DNA of 64,000 nucleotides from contig NC_089978.1 of assembly GCF_036417845.1 (NCBI RefSeq), forward strand, positions 161,817,962 through 161,881,961, in the 5' to 3' direction. Below are positions 1-13,991 of this stretch, piece after piece. This stretch comes from Apteryx mantelli. Lineage: Eukaryota; Chordata; Aves; Apterygiformes; Apterygidae. The translations under genes and the position numbers were made by a program. Numbering within the stretch: the stretch's first letter is position 1; the number at the start of each line of letters is the position of its first letter. The notes beneath the pieces were generated by a model, which was not told the origin of the DNA, ran no database searches, and was given only the letters and a program-made list of their open reading frames with translations.

Positions 1-440
1 TGTCCAAGTGTTGCAACATTTTCCGACCTGGTGGCATGACTAGGAATCAGCCTGAGAAGCTGCCTTGTGTGATGTAATGTAGCCAAAATCTGTAGTAAGG
101 ATCCATATTTTGCTTTCTGAGTTAAAACAAAAAACACCTCTGTAGTTCCAAAGAAAGTTTTTGAAGTACAAACTGACTCTGAAGCAGCAATATAAATGTC
201 TAAGCCTGCAGGCAGCCTGACACAATTGTCCATTTCTCATCTGTTTCATTCATCTCAACACATTGTGAATGCTGTAGCCTAAAATGGTGCTTCAAAGGTC
301 TGCATTAACCTTTTTATTCCTGATCATTGCAACATAAACATCCAGCTCATTTGTTCAGCCCACCCTCCCAGGACACCCAGTGTGTTTCTCGGTGAAGTGC
401 AACAAATCACTTGCTAAAAAACTTCCAAAACTTTTAAGCT

Positions 441-482
441 TCCCTGAGTTTGACTTGGCTTTCCCTGAGTTTGATTTTGACA
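441..482. repeat. Two-copy 21-bp tandem duplication
   Basis: Two adjacent 21-bp units start at 441 and 462. The first 13 bases (TCCCTGAGTTTGA) are identical and the rest has drifted. It is probably a replication-slippage duplication; nothing suggests function. Confidence 0.6.
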
Positions 483-1658
483 AGTGACATGCTGTCAGTG
501 CAAACAGTTGCAGCACTTTGTGAAAGAGCAGGGACCGAGTCAAGCCAATGGAATTTGTCAGAAAAAATAAATAACCGGAGGTGTTCGGTCCTGGTGATGC
601 CTCCATTCTCCTCCCAAATTAAAATGTGGAGAATTTCACTGAGTAGCCCTGAAGCTGAATAGCTACTGCACTGAAGTGCTGAAGACACCAGAGGGCTCTT
701 CTGCAAGATTTACATCTGGTTTGCCACAAAGTCCCCATGATTCTGCTCTCAAGGCACGCTCTGCTTTTTGATGATTCCAGCCCAAGCTGAGCTGCTGCCT
801 GCAGCGTGGGCCTAAACTTGTTATTTGCAGCGTGACAGTCACTCTAGTTCAGGTTGCTCCTGCCCTCAGCCCTGGCATTTCTTAAGACCACTGCAAGGAT
901 TTGGTGGTGTTTAGGATTTTCGTGATGCTCTACGGTGCAGGGCATATCTTGTGCAATGATGACTGAGACAATGCTGAGAAACCAGTTTCTGACAGCACTT
1001 GACTTAATTGGAATGCAACCCCCCTCTTGGTGTTTTCAGCGATGTCATAGTTTTCCCCAACCTGTTTGACAAATTAGCCTACCTGTAGCTGCATTCATGC
1101 CTTTCCTTTAGGAAGTTTATGTTGAAGGAATGCCAGGGTTTGCTCACTTGGACAGGTAAATCTCTTACATGACTCGCCTTGTCTGCTCAAGAATTTTGGC
1201 TGACTCTGTTGGCATGATAGGGAAATGTCTTCGCTAGGTGTTTACACTTAAAGGGATAGAATTTTGCTGGTATTTTTTACGCTTAAAAGCATATAACATT
1301 TCTTCAGAACAGAACACACAAGAATATATTCTTAGTCTTTTGCCTAGGACATTAGCCCTGCAACTCTTAATAACACTAAAGCCTAGCAATGTAAGATTAA
1401 AATATATTAGTTGGGGATAAATTGTCCATGTACTGCGCAGGCGATCTTTATGTGCGAGGGGAATGCATGCCAAACCTAACACGAACCTTACTTTTCAAAC
1501 CCTTCATGGTACTTAAGGGGTTAATTTCAAGAATTTCTAAGGGTTTTATTGTACTTGTTTTAATTATTTGGAAATTGCTTTTCCTGACTTGAACGATGCT
1601 TGGTATTATTACGCGGCAGCTTCTGCTCAGTTTCAAAACATCTTGAATATCTCTATTT

Positions 1659-1696
1659 GTGTGTGGGTGCGTGTGTGTGCATGTGCACATGTGTGC
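1659..1696. repeat. GT-rich microsatellite, interrupted
   Basis: Alternating GT/GC/AT dinucleotides form an interrupted (GT)n tract about 150 bp before the CpG island. Alternating purine-pyrimidine tracts can adopt Z-DNA, but here it is most simply a degenerate microsatellite. Confidence 0.7.
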
Positions 1697-2110
1697 TGCC
1701 TTTAATTTGTTTATAGCAAAATCAGCAAACTGCTGGAATAAAAAACAGTGAGAGCTGGAGCGGGAATCTAATGTATGTGCTTGAGACACAATGGATTTAA
1801 TAGAAACCTGCCTCACACTTTCCAGTTACTGACGGTGCTTTCTGTCTCCCGCAAAGTTCCCAGGCGCCGAGGGGCCGAGACGGGATTTGGCGAGGCCAGC
1901 GCGGAATTAAAAATTCTTAATTTTGCAGCGCGCAAAGTCCCTCCTCTTGGGCCAGCACCCCGCGCACCGGCCCCGGGGAGGCCGCAGGTGCGGAAGGCCC
2001 GGGGCATTTTCGCATTTCGGCACCCGGTCCGCGCTCGCCGGGCGCAAGAGGGGGAGAAAGGGCCGAATAAAGCGGGGCGGCGCGGCACGAAGCAGCCCGG
2101 CGCCCTCCCC

Positions 2111-2165
2111 TGCGCTGCGCGGTGCGGTGCGGTGCGGGGCGCTGCGCGGGGCGGGGCGCTGCGCC
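2111..2165. repeat. GC-rich pentamer-like repeat tract in promoter
   Basis: The tract consists of repeated GCGGT/GCGGG-type units (GCGGTGCGGTGCGGTGCGGG, then GGGCGCTGCGC repeats). It is low-complexity, G-rich on the + strand and contains GC-box cores able to bind Sp/KLF factors. It lies just upstream of the duplicated CCAAT module. Confidence 0.7.
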
Positions 2166-2190
2166 CCGAGGCGACTCCGCCGGCAGCACG

Positions 2191-2292
2191 GCGCCGCCCC
2201 ATTGGCGGCCGCCGGCGGTGCTTTGCATGTCTCCACCCCCCGCGCCGCCCCATTGGCCGCCAGCCGCGGTGTTTTGCATGGCACCGCCCCCA
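2191..2292. promoter_or_regulatory. Tandemly duplicated 51-bp promoter module (GC box, inverted CCAAT, octamer-like)
   Basis: Copy A is 2191-2241 and copy B is 2242-2292, with about 42 of 51 positions identical. Each begins with the same 15 bases, in which a GC box abuts ATTGG (the reverse of CCAAT, the NF-Y site) at 2201-2205 and 2252-2256. Each then has TTTGCAT (reverse of ATGCAAA, a POU/octamer-like core) at 2222-2228 and 2273-2279. Spacing between the two motifs is identical in both copies. Most differences lie between or outside the motifs. NF-Y and octamer pairs are known from strong promoters; use by this gene is inferred. Confidence 0.7.
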
Positions 2293-2347
2293 CCGCCTGG
2301 CTGGCCGGTGCTGCGGGTGTCGGGGCGGCGCGGCGCAGCGCAGTGCA

Positions 2348-2383
2348 GGAGCTGGAGCCGGAGCCGGAGCCGGAGCCGGAGCG
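2348..2383. repeat. GGAGCC hexanucleotide tract in the 5' leader or promoter
   Basis: Six tandem hexamers run from 2348 to 2383. The first is GGAGCT, the next four are perfect GGAGCC, and the last is GGAGCG. The tract lies 200 bp upstream of the start codon, probably in the 5' UTR or just before the transcription start. It is a candidate length polymorphism. Confidence 0.85.
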
Positions 2384-2570
2384 GGCGGCGGGGCCGGAGC
2401 CGCGGCCGCACCGAGACGCTCCCGCTTCGCTGTCGTCTCTCGCCGCCCGGCTGGAGCGCGGCCGCCCCGCTGCGAAAGGCAGAGGCGCGGCGAAGTAGTA
2501 AGCGGGGCTCGTCTCCCTGCCTTGTTCTTTCCCCTCCGCTTTCTCTTTCCGAGTTTCCTGCGGGTGCAGC

Positions 2571-3867
<1,297 letters not shown>

Positions 3868-4169
3868 TAGCGCGGGGCGAGGGCGCGACGAGCCGCGCCG
3901 CGCCGCCCCGTCGGGGCCGGGCGCGGGGACCGGGCGGGGGGACCGGGCGGTGCCGCTGCCCGCGGAGCGGGGCAGGTCGGCGGCTTCCCCGGCGAGGCGC
4001 GGCGGAAGCTGCGGGCATCCCTGCGGGGCCGCTGCTGGGGGCGGGGGCGTGTGTTTCTATTCCTTAATTTTTTTGTAGGGGCTTCTCAGTTGGATTTCGG
4101 CAAGGGCTGGGTGATGCACAGCGTTCAAAGCTTGAAATTTCCACAGGAAATGGCAGAAGCGTAGCTGAG

Positions 4170-4181
4170 CGCTCGCGAGCG
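4170..4181. promoter_or_regulatory. Perfect palindrome CGCTCGCGAGCG at the island edge
   Basis: This is a 12-bp perfect palindrome with core CTCGCGAG. The core matches eight of ten bases of TCTCGCGAGA, a motif of CpG-island promoters bound by BANP. It lies just downstream of the island boundary. Binding is inferred from the motif only. Confidence 0.35.
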
Positions 4182-4780
4182 AGATCAAACTTTGTTACAT
4201 ATGCAGTGGTTTGGCCAGAGATTGCGTGGTTGGCGCTGAAATGCAGTCTTTCTGGACAGATTTCATTCATGTTGCTGCTTGTTTACCCAGAGCTTGACAC
4301 AGATGCAACACGGTGATGCATCAACTTCCTGGGGATGGTTTTTTTTTCATGCGGTGTCCAATATCTTTAATGAGTTTTCGTTTAATAGAGCAGGATCCCA
4401 AAGTTGACATTTCTTCTTATTTCAGCTCCCTCTGTTTGTCAGGGAAGGAAAAACGGAACAAGCCGGTAACGCATCTCAGGGAAGCGCCGTTAAAATTGTG
4501 TGTTTTTCTGCTTCATACAAGCGTGCACGAACACATACACACACTTTTCTTGAGCCTAAATACAAAATACCTGTCAGGCTGAGATGCAAATGTTGGAAAA
4601 AAGGAAACTGGGAAAACCGGGATAACTGGAAGTCCAGTCCAGATCAGGTCTACAGATTATCCCTGTTAAGTTGTTATAGCCACAGATAATGCGTTATGGC
4701 CAATTATCTTTTGTTTTAAGACACCTTCTCTCCCATAAGGGGCCCAAAGGAGGGCGCCAGGCAGAAGCAAAAGACAGGGG

Positions 4781-4851
4781 CAAATCCTCCCCTGGTGTAA
4801 ATCCCTGTGGCTCCATTACGGTGCTTCAGGCAGTTTTACCCCAGCTGAGCC
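4781..4851. repeat. Ancient imperfect palindrome (MITE-like relic)
   Basis: The left arm contains CTGGTGTAAATCC, the centre has CTCCATT, and the right arm has GTTTTACCCCAGCTGAG, giving an imperfect inverted repeat. It resembles a dispersed amniote repeat type with GTGTAAATC arms and a CTCCATTGA-like centre. I cannot name the family with certainty. Confidence 0.5.
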
Positions 4852-7800
4852 TGTCCTCCCCGGCGGCTCTGCTGCCCCTCGCACGGCACCGTGTGCGCTG
4901 CTCGCGGTGGCATGTGTCGCAGGATGCCTGGGCTTCACTTCAGTGTAGTTGGCATGCAGGCATGCCATCCCCTGGAGTGACACTGTTGTTTTTCCGCCCG
5001 TCCCGGTATTGTGTCTGGAGGTTTCGGCTGGCGCTGTGTTGCATTGCTGACATTGCAGCGCTGTCTGTTCGGATTCCTATTGAGCCTTTCATTTTGTTTT
5101 GCGGATTTGTAACTCCCACTGTATCAGCTTGGTGGATTTAAATGAACTTCATTTTGACCCTCATTTATCTCCATTCCAGGGACATGATTTGGAGTTTTCG
5201 TCTCCATTTCGTCCATTTTTGCCAGCTTTACCTGGCGCAAATCTCCTTGGTGGCTCAGTCCTGACTCAAGCAGGTGACATTTTTCTAAGATGTTAGAATC
5301 GGACTCTAGCAAGTTGTCCATTTTGTTTTGTCTCTCTCCCTGTGTCATTATATTTTCCATGCAAATGACTGCAATGTTATTTTGCTTTTTAACATCTGAT
5401 AATACGTATTTTGACATCCTGCTGTATATATGTTTAGAGTTGCAGGTGCAAACAAAACAGTCAGCCTTTCTTGTAATAAAAGCCACTTTTTATTACTGTT
5501 TAGATTTATTCCAAGGGTGCGTTGCCTACTCGTAAGTACTTTTGCAGCAACTAAAACAGACATTATAAACCATTAAAGTGATCAGGCTGTTCCTTCACCA
5601 TTGAGATATCTATCTGTTTATACAGTCTGCATCGTTTTGATGTCTGAGTGTTCCACAGTTGGTTGCAAATGTTTCCTTCCCAGGCACTTAAAAGGTGGGG
5701 AAGTCTGATGTGAGAGATTATTTGACCTGGTCAAAACTATTTGGGAATTCTGTGGTAGATTGTTCAAAGTGCTGGCAGCTACATTTCTGTAAAGTGCCAT
5801 AACCGCAAGTTCATCCTTCCTCTGTGCTCACTGCTTGAAACATAGTGATAAAGTAGCTGAATATATAACAGACTTCTCCTTACATCTCCTGCGCTACTGC
5901 AGGAGACTAGCCAGTCTTGCACTCTGGGAGGGTGATAAATCTGGCACAGGTTTATCTACAGGTGCTGAAATGGGTTGATTTGGTCCACCAGACACGGATG
6001 AGAATTGATTACTGGCTCATTTCTGGAGGTACTGTAGCCAGTGTGGTTTGAGTGAGGGAGAAAAGGAAAACAGTGCAAAAGGAGGTCTCCTACTAATACC
6101 TTTTCTGCATGCAATTTTGTTTGGGGGGATGGAGGGAGGTTGCTCAGGCAGCAAGGGGAGTTTCTCTGGCAAGCAAATGTCAAACCTTTTAAAACTTTTC
6201 ATGTTAAAATCAACACCTTAAAATCCATATGGACAACGAAACAGGCAGCCCATGAAGATCACAGGATACGGGAATGTGCAGGGTGCAGAGTTTGAGCATG
6301 AAGTAGTCTGAGGCGGCTCTAAAGCAGGCTGTGAATGCAGGTTTTGCGAAGGTGGTCTCAGGGTTCGACAGATGTGACTCGCTCTTTCAGGGCTTCCCCG
6401 TCAGCTCTGCAGAGTGTTTAACGGCTACAAGTGAGGCTTTCTAGCCTCATGTCCTACCAAATCATTGTGGAAGCTGCTGAATAAGATCAGTGTTGCCAGA
6501 TGACCTTCATCTATGAATGGTGGTCACATGCCATCAGATGAAGACGTCTAAGGCAGTTCTTCTGCTGGGGGCCTTCAGCCTGCTGGGCTTTGCTCAGGCG
6601 CGTCTGACTTGAGCTCAGACAGCCCTGACATGAGCCCAGTGTCCAACAGGTCCCTGGCCACTTCTTGTGCAGGGTTGAAGGTGGACAGGTGGAAGTGGTA
6701 GTGTTCATTCGTACATCGCAGACAGTGGTCCATGTCTCTTTTATAGGCCTCACGGCAACCTCTTCTGTGAAATGGGAGACTGATGGCAAAACGGAAGTGG
6801 GTAGCAGCATCAGGAACATGTTGCTGAAGTATGTGAGCAGCTTCTGGCATCTGAGTTTATCCCAGTTACTGTATTAGTAAGAATAGATCTCAGAAGCACT
6901 CAGAGGTAGTATTTTTTTTCCTGCGCAACCAGGCTATTTTAATGTCACAGTTGAGTGAAAATTAAAAACTTTACGTTTGGGATTTCACTGATGCTCAAAT
7001 GTTTCAATTATGAGCTCCATCTGAACACTGCAGTACCCTCTTTACATTTCATAACATTCACATGGAGTGTTATTTCCCTTGAAATAGTGGGACCAAATAT
7101 TGTATACTCAATAAAAGGCAGTAAAAATTAGCACCTCTGTGGTTTAAGCTATATTATTTTTCTTTCTTTACTGCTTATCAAAATCCTACTTTCAGGCCAG
7201 ATCGAAAAGCTGCTTTGAGATGACTGGGAAGGCTGCCCCAGGTCTTGGATTCAGCACAAATAGTAGGAGTAAGCCCATATATTTAATTTGCACAGGGAAT
7301 GCTCAGACAGCAGATCAAAGTAGCTCAAAGTTATCTACACTTTATTATGAAAGCCCCTTTTCGTAAAATGAAGAAATGGTGTTAGACAACATCTTGACCA
7401 GTATAGAGTGTTTAGAAAATAGGCTGCTTCCCTTTTTGTCTTATCGTCTTATAAGAGGTCTCTTTTATTTTCTGTGGTGGGAATCATATTTCCTCCAACT
7501 TTGGGCCTCTTAAGAGGTGCTCTGAGGGGACCTGGATGGGCAGTATGTGCTGGAGGTGATGGACCTGCGGTGGTGTGACGGCGCTAGTTAGATGGATGCG
7601 GTGGGAAGGGTAGACTCACTCTGCCCTTCCCAGCAGCAAGCTAGCAGGAGAGAGCTTGGAGTTGATTTTTTGCAGAGCAGCCAGCATGTATAACCAGGCC
7701 TTGTCTGTTTGTGTACATCTACTAAAAATAGTTATTTGGAACCCAACTGTATCCATGTGGTTTCTTCCTATTCTTAATATTATTTAGAGAGAAAGACACA

Positions 7801-7992
7801 TCAACTAGGAAGAAACCCAGGATTAGGTCAGGCTTGGCTAACACGTGTCAACTAACCTCAGTTTAACCTCAGCCTCTTCTAATCCAGGCAAACTCAAGGG
7901 ACTCTAAGCAAATGAGAGACACCAATATATTAGCACAGCTTAACCAAGTCAGTTACTGCTTTTAAATTCTTTTTTATATACACCCCTGCCCC

Positions 7993-8040
7993 CCCATATA
8001 TGTGTGTGTATGTATGTATATGTGCATGTATGTATATTTA
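7993..8040. repeat. TATG/TG microsatellite
   Basis: Interrupted ATGT/TGTG units follow a C-rich run. This is low-complexity sequence with no coding potential. Confidence 0.75.
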
Positions 8041-11000
8041 GAGGCCATTCTCTTCATTTGGTGGCAAACATACTGCATGTTTGTTGTTATTTCTATCCTT
8101 TCTATTGCAGCTGAACCATTCAAGATGCTATTATGGCTTTAGGGGCATTGTAAAAATCGATCTAAAATTTAGTTGAGCTGTCATCTAAAATGATAAGGGA
8201 ATATTTGGGGACAAAGTGGAAATTCATGCCTTTTTTCCTGGGCTTCTTAACTATAGTTTCAAAAACATCCTTTTCTTCCCCATTATATTTCAGTCTTCTT
8301 TTTTTGCTGGGAAAAAGAATTGGAATGAAGTTTGAATTCTCTTGTATGCTCCTATATATTATACTTAAGGGTTTTTGCTGTCATGTTTTCCCCATGTGCT
8401 TCTTTGCGCTTGAGTTCCTTACCCAGAGGTTGACATTAGTAGCGGCGTAACAAATGATCTGTGTTTTTCCTCGAGTCTCTTAATTGACAGCCTCAGCTAC
8501 ACAATTCCATTGCCGATGTGAAAAAGCTGCGAAATGGGAAGCACATCGCCTAGGTCGGTCAGGGGCTCTAGGGATTAGCAGCAGAACAAAACCTCCGTGG
8601 CTGGCGGCAGGTTTGCCGTGCTGGCCCGGCTGCCTGCAGGGATCGAGGGCTGCGTGCTGCAGCAGCTGAGAGGTTGCTGGTTGACTGACTGACTAAGGTT
8701 TGTTTCCCGCTGGATATTTTTAGTAGTATAATTTGTTTCGGTTATGAGTGTAACTTAAAAACCCCCAGAAATAGTTATTACCAGAAACACCCTAGTGTTA
8801 AAGCATAAAGATGATGTATACCAATGTAATTATCCCCTTTATCATGTTGGAAAGAACCTTAATAGCAGTTATAGCTGTGGCCACGCTAGGGAGTTTTAGG
8901 GCCGTGACTATACCACTTAGCTTCTGATGTAAACAGGACTTTGGAATTACAAATGACAAATATGATTGTATATACAGAAAGCATGCAAGAGGAATCACAG
9001 TGTAATTTTAGCAGTAGATTGCTTTCATGGCTTTTTTTACTGAGCAGTAGCATGCTTCACCTAGTCTTTCGACCCTATTTGTGAGCAGGTGACACAAAAT
9101 GCAGGCGAGCCTTATGGACAACTTTGCACCTTTCCCTAATTTTAGTGTAAATGTTACCTCTAGCAACTGTTTTGAAGTCACTCTGAAAAAGGCACCGTGT
9201 CATTTCTCACTTTGTTGGTTTTCTCATAAGGACAGACCATGTCTTTTTTATGTGGCGGCCTTTTTACAGTGCATATCGAACCAAGCTGTCAGTTATCAGT
9301 CTGAAATCTTTTGCATCGTCCAAAGTAAATATGCCAGCGTCCCAGATGAATTCAGCTAAAGCCTGAGCCATTTCTCCCTTGCTCCGAAAAGGGGACTAGC
9401 TCTCATTGCTCATAAACTAGAGGAAAGCTTTATGTTCTTTCCCCCCGTACTCCCAACGAACATGTGAAAGGAGAAAGCGGTGCTCAATTAGGTTGTGCCA
9501 GAGGAAAAGAGAGTCATTTCCTGATGTGTATGGGCTCTAAGAATTAAATTCTCTGCTCGGAGGAATTTCCTCTAGCCAATGCGTAGAACTTGGGGGCTCT
9601 TTGGGGATTCAGTACACCGAATCTGGTACCTTCCACCCAAAATAGCTCAGTAGCCAGCCTAGTATGGAATGAAAAGGAAAAGCAAGCAAGGGATAGACTA
9701 GCAGGTGCTTGTTGCCGGGACGTGCTCCCTTGCCGCTGGGATCGGGAACGGGCAACCGCTGCCACCAGTTGCTTCCCCAAGCAGGACGTCCATAGGGGCC
9801 GAGAGCCTCACTTGGAGTGAGGCGAACTGCTCCCATTATCTCATTGAGTGCTAAGCGTTAGCCTTGACTCTGGAGCAGTGAAACAGGCAGCTGCTTGGGG
9901 CTGTGGGCTGGTTTTTGAATGTTATCGCCTCGCCAATCTCCCATATGATCTTGGCGGCTTGCATCAGTGACTGCTCCGTTCCCAGTCTCCTCCCAGTTTC
10001 AACACTTTGCTGCTGCCTCCCCGCTGGTGTCTCCCAGGCTCTCGCAGCCAGTCCTGGCGCCGGTGCCATCCTGCCAGGCTCTCTGTCCCAGTGCTTCCTC
10101 CCGCAGAGCTGTTGAGAGGGTGTTTGCATCTGTCCCGTGGGTTTCGACAAGGCTTAAGGAACAAGTAGGAAGATTTTTCTTCCTTTGCCCTTGTTTTCTT
10201 CCTGACCAAGAGAGATTTATTCTGCCATCTCTGTATAGATCTCTAATTATACTTCTTGTGCACCTGATAAGTATTTTAAAGATTTTAGGAGACATACAGA
10301 TGGAATCAAAATCAACTTAGAGTTTGCCCAGTTAGCTTAATCCGTGGTTACTTTGCCTGAGGTGTTCAACTGGACAGTCTGAAAAAAATGGAGATGTTAT
10401 AGCTGAGCACACCAGCCAAAGCTTCAAATGCAAACTTGCGATCTGTCCTTGCTCTCGGGGATTATCTACAACAAAGAATTTCCATCAGTGGGCTCAGCAT
10501 GGCCACGCTTGCCTGTTAATGTGTAAGCTCTCCATTTGCCCAGAAGGTAATATAGCAATCCCTCTGTTGTAGGCTGGGAAGAGAGATAATCCGGTGGTCA
10601 GTTGTTCATTATACTTTCCATAAAGGTAAATCTCTTTTCTGTAAAAGACAGAAGAAAGAAGGCTATTGATGAAGTAAAATGAATCAATGAGAAGGAAGAT
10701 GTGGTCTCATTTTGATAGCAGGAGTGAGGAATATATTTTTGGGAGCAGTTCAAGAACAAGGAGCCATGGTCGGTGTTTATCAGTTTAGCAGATTGGATGG
10801 GTTACAGGCACTCATACTGATACCATGCTGAGGCTGCAGGGACCTGTTTTTATTATTTTAATTAACATATTTCACTGAACCGATGCTTTCAAATCATCAC
10901 ACTCCCTTACCATGATAGTTTGTGGGTTGTGAGGAAGTTACATGGCCCAGCTTATGGTTGATTTCTGCTGGTATATCTAGAGAACTTCTTAACTTTGGAA

Positions 11001-13400
11001 AAAATAATGCAAAGCCAAAATGATGTTGGGGCAACCACCCCCAGATGAATACGTGTAGCTCCTGCTGGGTTCATATGGCCTTCCTCATTTCTCCCGCATT
11101 TCTCATCTGAAGTCAGAATGCAGCTTTAACAAATAGGAGACGTGACCCTTTTCTTGGGCTTTGGGTAGTGCCCCTCAATGTTATTCTTTTGACTGTATTT
11201 TATTCTCTTTCTTGATTTCTACTTGGAGTTCATAGTAAGCAGTACCTGTTCTTTGCTGTAATAGTTCCTGGTAACAATCCAGGAGGTTTTTTAATATAGT
11301 ACTGTAAGAGCGCTCTTTGCACCCCCCAGTGAGTACACATGCCAGCTCAGGGGCTGAAAAGGTGCTTTGGATCTTTACAGTCTCCCACCAGGATTATCTT
11401 GGCCCTTCACTGACTGGGAAAAAAATTGGCCTTGACAGTTGATTTAAAGTTAAACAATACCAGCTTGGTAGTAAGGAACAGGAAGCAAATGCCCGGAGGT
11501 AAGGTGAGAAGATTACCCAGCTGGTACAAATAGGCTTCAGGGTAGGTGATCTCGCTCCTGCTCAACTGAGCTAGCAGAGACAGGTGAAGGAGGAAAGACT
11601 TGTTAAGCTGGGTTGCTTCCAGGCCCCTCAGAAGCACCACGTTAAACGCTACCGGGTATAGACTACTGACTCATTAAAAGCGTTTGGGCTGGATGCTGGT
11701 CTTGGTCACTCTGGTGCAAACCTGCTTGGTGGAGTATTGGAGTCTGTAGCTGACTAACCTAACAGGTTCGTTTGGTGGGAACTTTGCTTTCTAGTTTTGC
11801 TGGCGTAACAGTTCAGGCCCCACCTCTTCCTACATTTGCGCTTGAGGCGGTCATAAACATTTCTAGTAAATCAGGTGGTCTGTGAAAGATCCCAATGTGT
11901 GGAGACAAATGTAACCTTTAATCTCAGGGTGGTGAGGCGGCGGAAAGCGAAAGCGTGAGGCGGGATCCGTGCCACAGGTGGCATGGAAGGCAGGATGCGA
12001 GCCCAGAGATAGGAGCACGTTGAGGCATTGCAGCCCAGCTGGGACGGGTAGGTAGGGCATACCTTTGGGTCAGCAACTTTGCAGCCTGATCGCAGTGCCC
12101 TTATGCAAATAAACCTCACTCGTGTGAGCAGCCCGTTGGCTTCGCACTCTCGTCAAGGTTTTGGGGCAGACTTGGAAGCGAGTGGAGGAACAGCAGCTTC
12201 TGAGGTTACAGAGGAGCCTTTGCCAGCAATGGGTTTTCTGTCCTTAATGCTGTGGGGTAGCACCTGGACCTGCAAGAATCAGAGGCTTCAAAATTAATAA
12301 AACCACCTTGCTTTTAAATTGCACTGCTACGAAATATTGCTCCCAGGTGGGAGAAGTGAATGGGGCTGGGGTTGCAGCGGAGGTATGGTGCATGCGTTTG
12401 AATTTGCAAGGAAGTCGAATAACTGGAGGAGGCTTTGCATCCTGCAGTGTTTTGCAGTTTCGCTGGCCCCGGGGAGGATGGCCCGGAGTCTTGGATAAAC
12501 ACTGCTGGGTCGCAGTGCCTTTGCTAATATATTGTCTTTGGTTGCGGGTGAGCGTAGGGGGGCTGCAGAGCCAAGGGTGGGATGCCGCCTTTATCCTCTG
12601 CTGTCCGGCCTGATGGCTGGAGCTCAGCATGAAAGCCAAGCGGGGGAGCACCCATGGAGCCAAATCCTTTTGTCTGAAAATAGGGAGCGAATGAGGAGTT
12701 AAAGGAGGGCAAGGAAGGCTTCTCCTTGCTGAGAGCTCAACAGGCCTTTCAAGCACCTCTCCTGGGTGTTATCTGGTAGTGATTTTGAAAAATAAATGTG
12801 GTGTGGCCCTGGGCCAGATAGGTCGTATCCAGCCCCCAGGCTGTGGATCCTTCACCCCAGGTGAAGTACTTCAGCTTTGCCCTCACCGAGGAGCAGAAGA
12901 CTTGGCGGGTGAGAAACAGGCATGAAGCAAGCTGCCACTGATGAGCAGGGCCGGCCAAACGTCGCGGGAACGATGCCAGGCTCCCAGCCCTTTAGTGGGA
13001 AGCGTTTACCAGTGGAAAGGAAAGAGGTGTTTCAGAGGTCAGAGTCATTTCGGGTACCCACAGAGATGCTTTTTGAGGAGGAAGCCGAGAAGATTTTGTA
13101 ATGGAGGAGCTGTTTTTTTGCATGCCACCACATCACAGAAATTAATTTCACTGAATCATTGATTGTAAGTCTGTGTGCATAGATTATTTTGCACCAAGTT
13201 GCCATGTAGTGAACAGAAATGCTAGGGCCTGGATTCAGGTGCCTGGAATGCTGTTACTTCATTTTATGTTTATAAAATAACTGTTGCAAAACTCAATACC
13301 TTAAAAATTATCCTTGTGCTGTTGGTGCTATTTCACTTCTCCAGTATACGTTTTGTGTGGAGCAATGTATGATACGATATGTTCCAAATATACTGTTAAA

Positions 13401-13474
13401 CCAAATCCTATAGTCCTCACCTGGACAAAATTCCCATTGATTTCAGTGGGAGGGTGGCCTGTCGGATACTAGGA
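13401..13474. repeat. Ancient imperfect palindrome with CCCATTGATTTCAGTGGG core
   Basis: The centre (13433-13450) is nearly self-complementary. Flanking arms, CCAAATCCTATAGTCCTCAC on the left and GTCGGATACTAGGAC on the right, pair imperfectly. This structure is typical of an old non-autonomous DNA-transposon-like palindrome. It belongs to the same informal group as the relics at 28521, 33052, 53601 and 55694. Confidence 0.65.
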
Positions 13475-13963
13475 CAAGCTCCTGTATTTGATAACAAATT
13501 AGAGAAACCACCTTGAGTCAAACCTGTAGGCCCAGATTTAGTTTAACTAAAAATAAGTGTTGTCAAAATGTAAGATCAGTATCAGTGTCTCACTGTAGGT
13601 ATTCGTTTTTGATTCGAAAGGGAATTATTTTTTCCTCTGTTTTACTGATTCATTGTGTTCAGCATAAACACTGCAAAGTGAAATCGGCTCCGAGTGGACT
13701 ATAACACATCACAGTAACTGACTAGCCTATTTCTGCTGTCCCATATAAGAAGAGTCCTAAAAATAGTCCAGCAGCATATGTTTTCAAAAGTAAATTGGAT
13801 TTTAAAAATAAGAACTTCAGTTTAATTATCTGGCATGCTCTCCCAGTAAGGAGATGGGTTTTCAAAATATGCAATTCCCTTAGCATAAAAAAACCAAAAC
13901 ACCTCTCTCCCCCCTGTAGTTAGGAGCTGCTGTTCTGCTGTTTTGCTGTTGTGCCTTACCTGT

Positions 13964-13991
13964 TACTATTATTATTATTATTTATTATTAT
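13964..13991. repeat. ATT trinucleotide microsatellite
   Basis: A near-perfect (ATT)n run with one interruption, preceded by a short CTGTT-type low-complexity stretch at 13929-13950. Confidence 0.85.

Larger units (their letters stand above)
1..1850. other. Intergenic flank upstream of ABTB3
   Basis: This is AT-richer DNA before the CpG island. Open frames here are short and on both strands, with no recognisable domains or exon-like structure. It holds a 21-bp duplication near 441 and a GT-rich tract near 1660, each listed separately. No upstream gene, tRNA or intact transposon was recognised. Confidence 0.6.
4062..13400. other. Intron 1 segment, mostly unique non-coding
   Basis: This is AT-richer sequence with short, unrelated open frames and no domain-like translation. 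It contains a palindromic relic (4781-4851), a TATG/TG microsatellite (7993-8040) and the edge palindrome at 4170. A small CpG-containing patch lies near 9710-9770. Nothing else was recognised. Confidence 0.5.

Noticed and set aside
6740-6800. Possible sense MIR near CTGTGAAATGGGAGACTGAT
   Set aside because: A short resemblance without the rest of the element.
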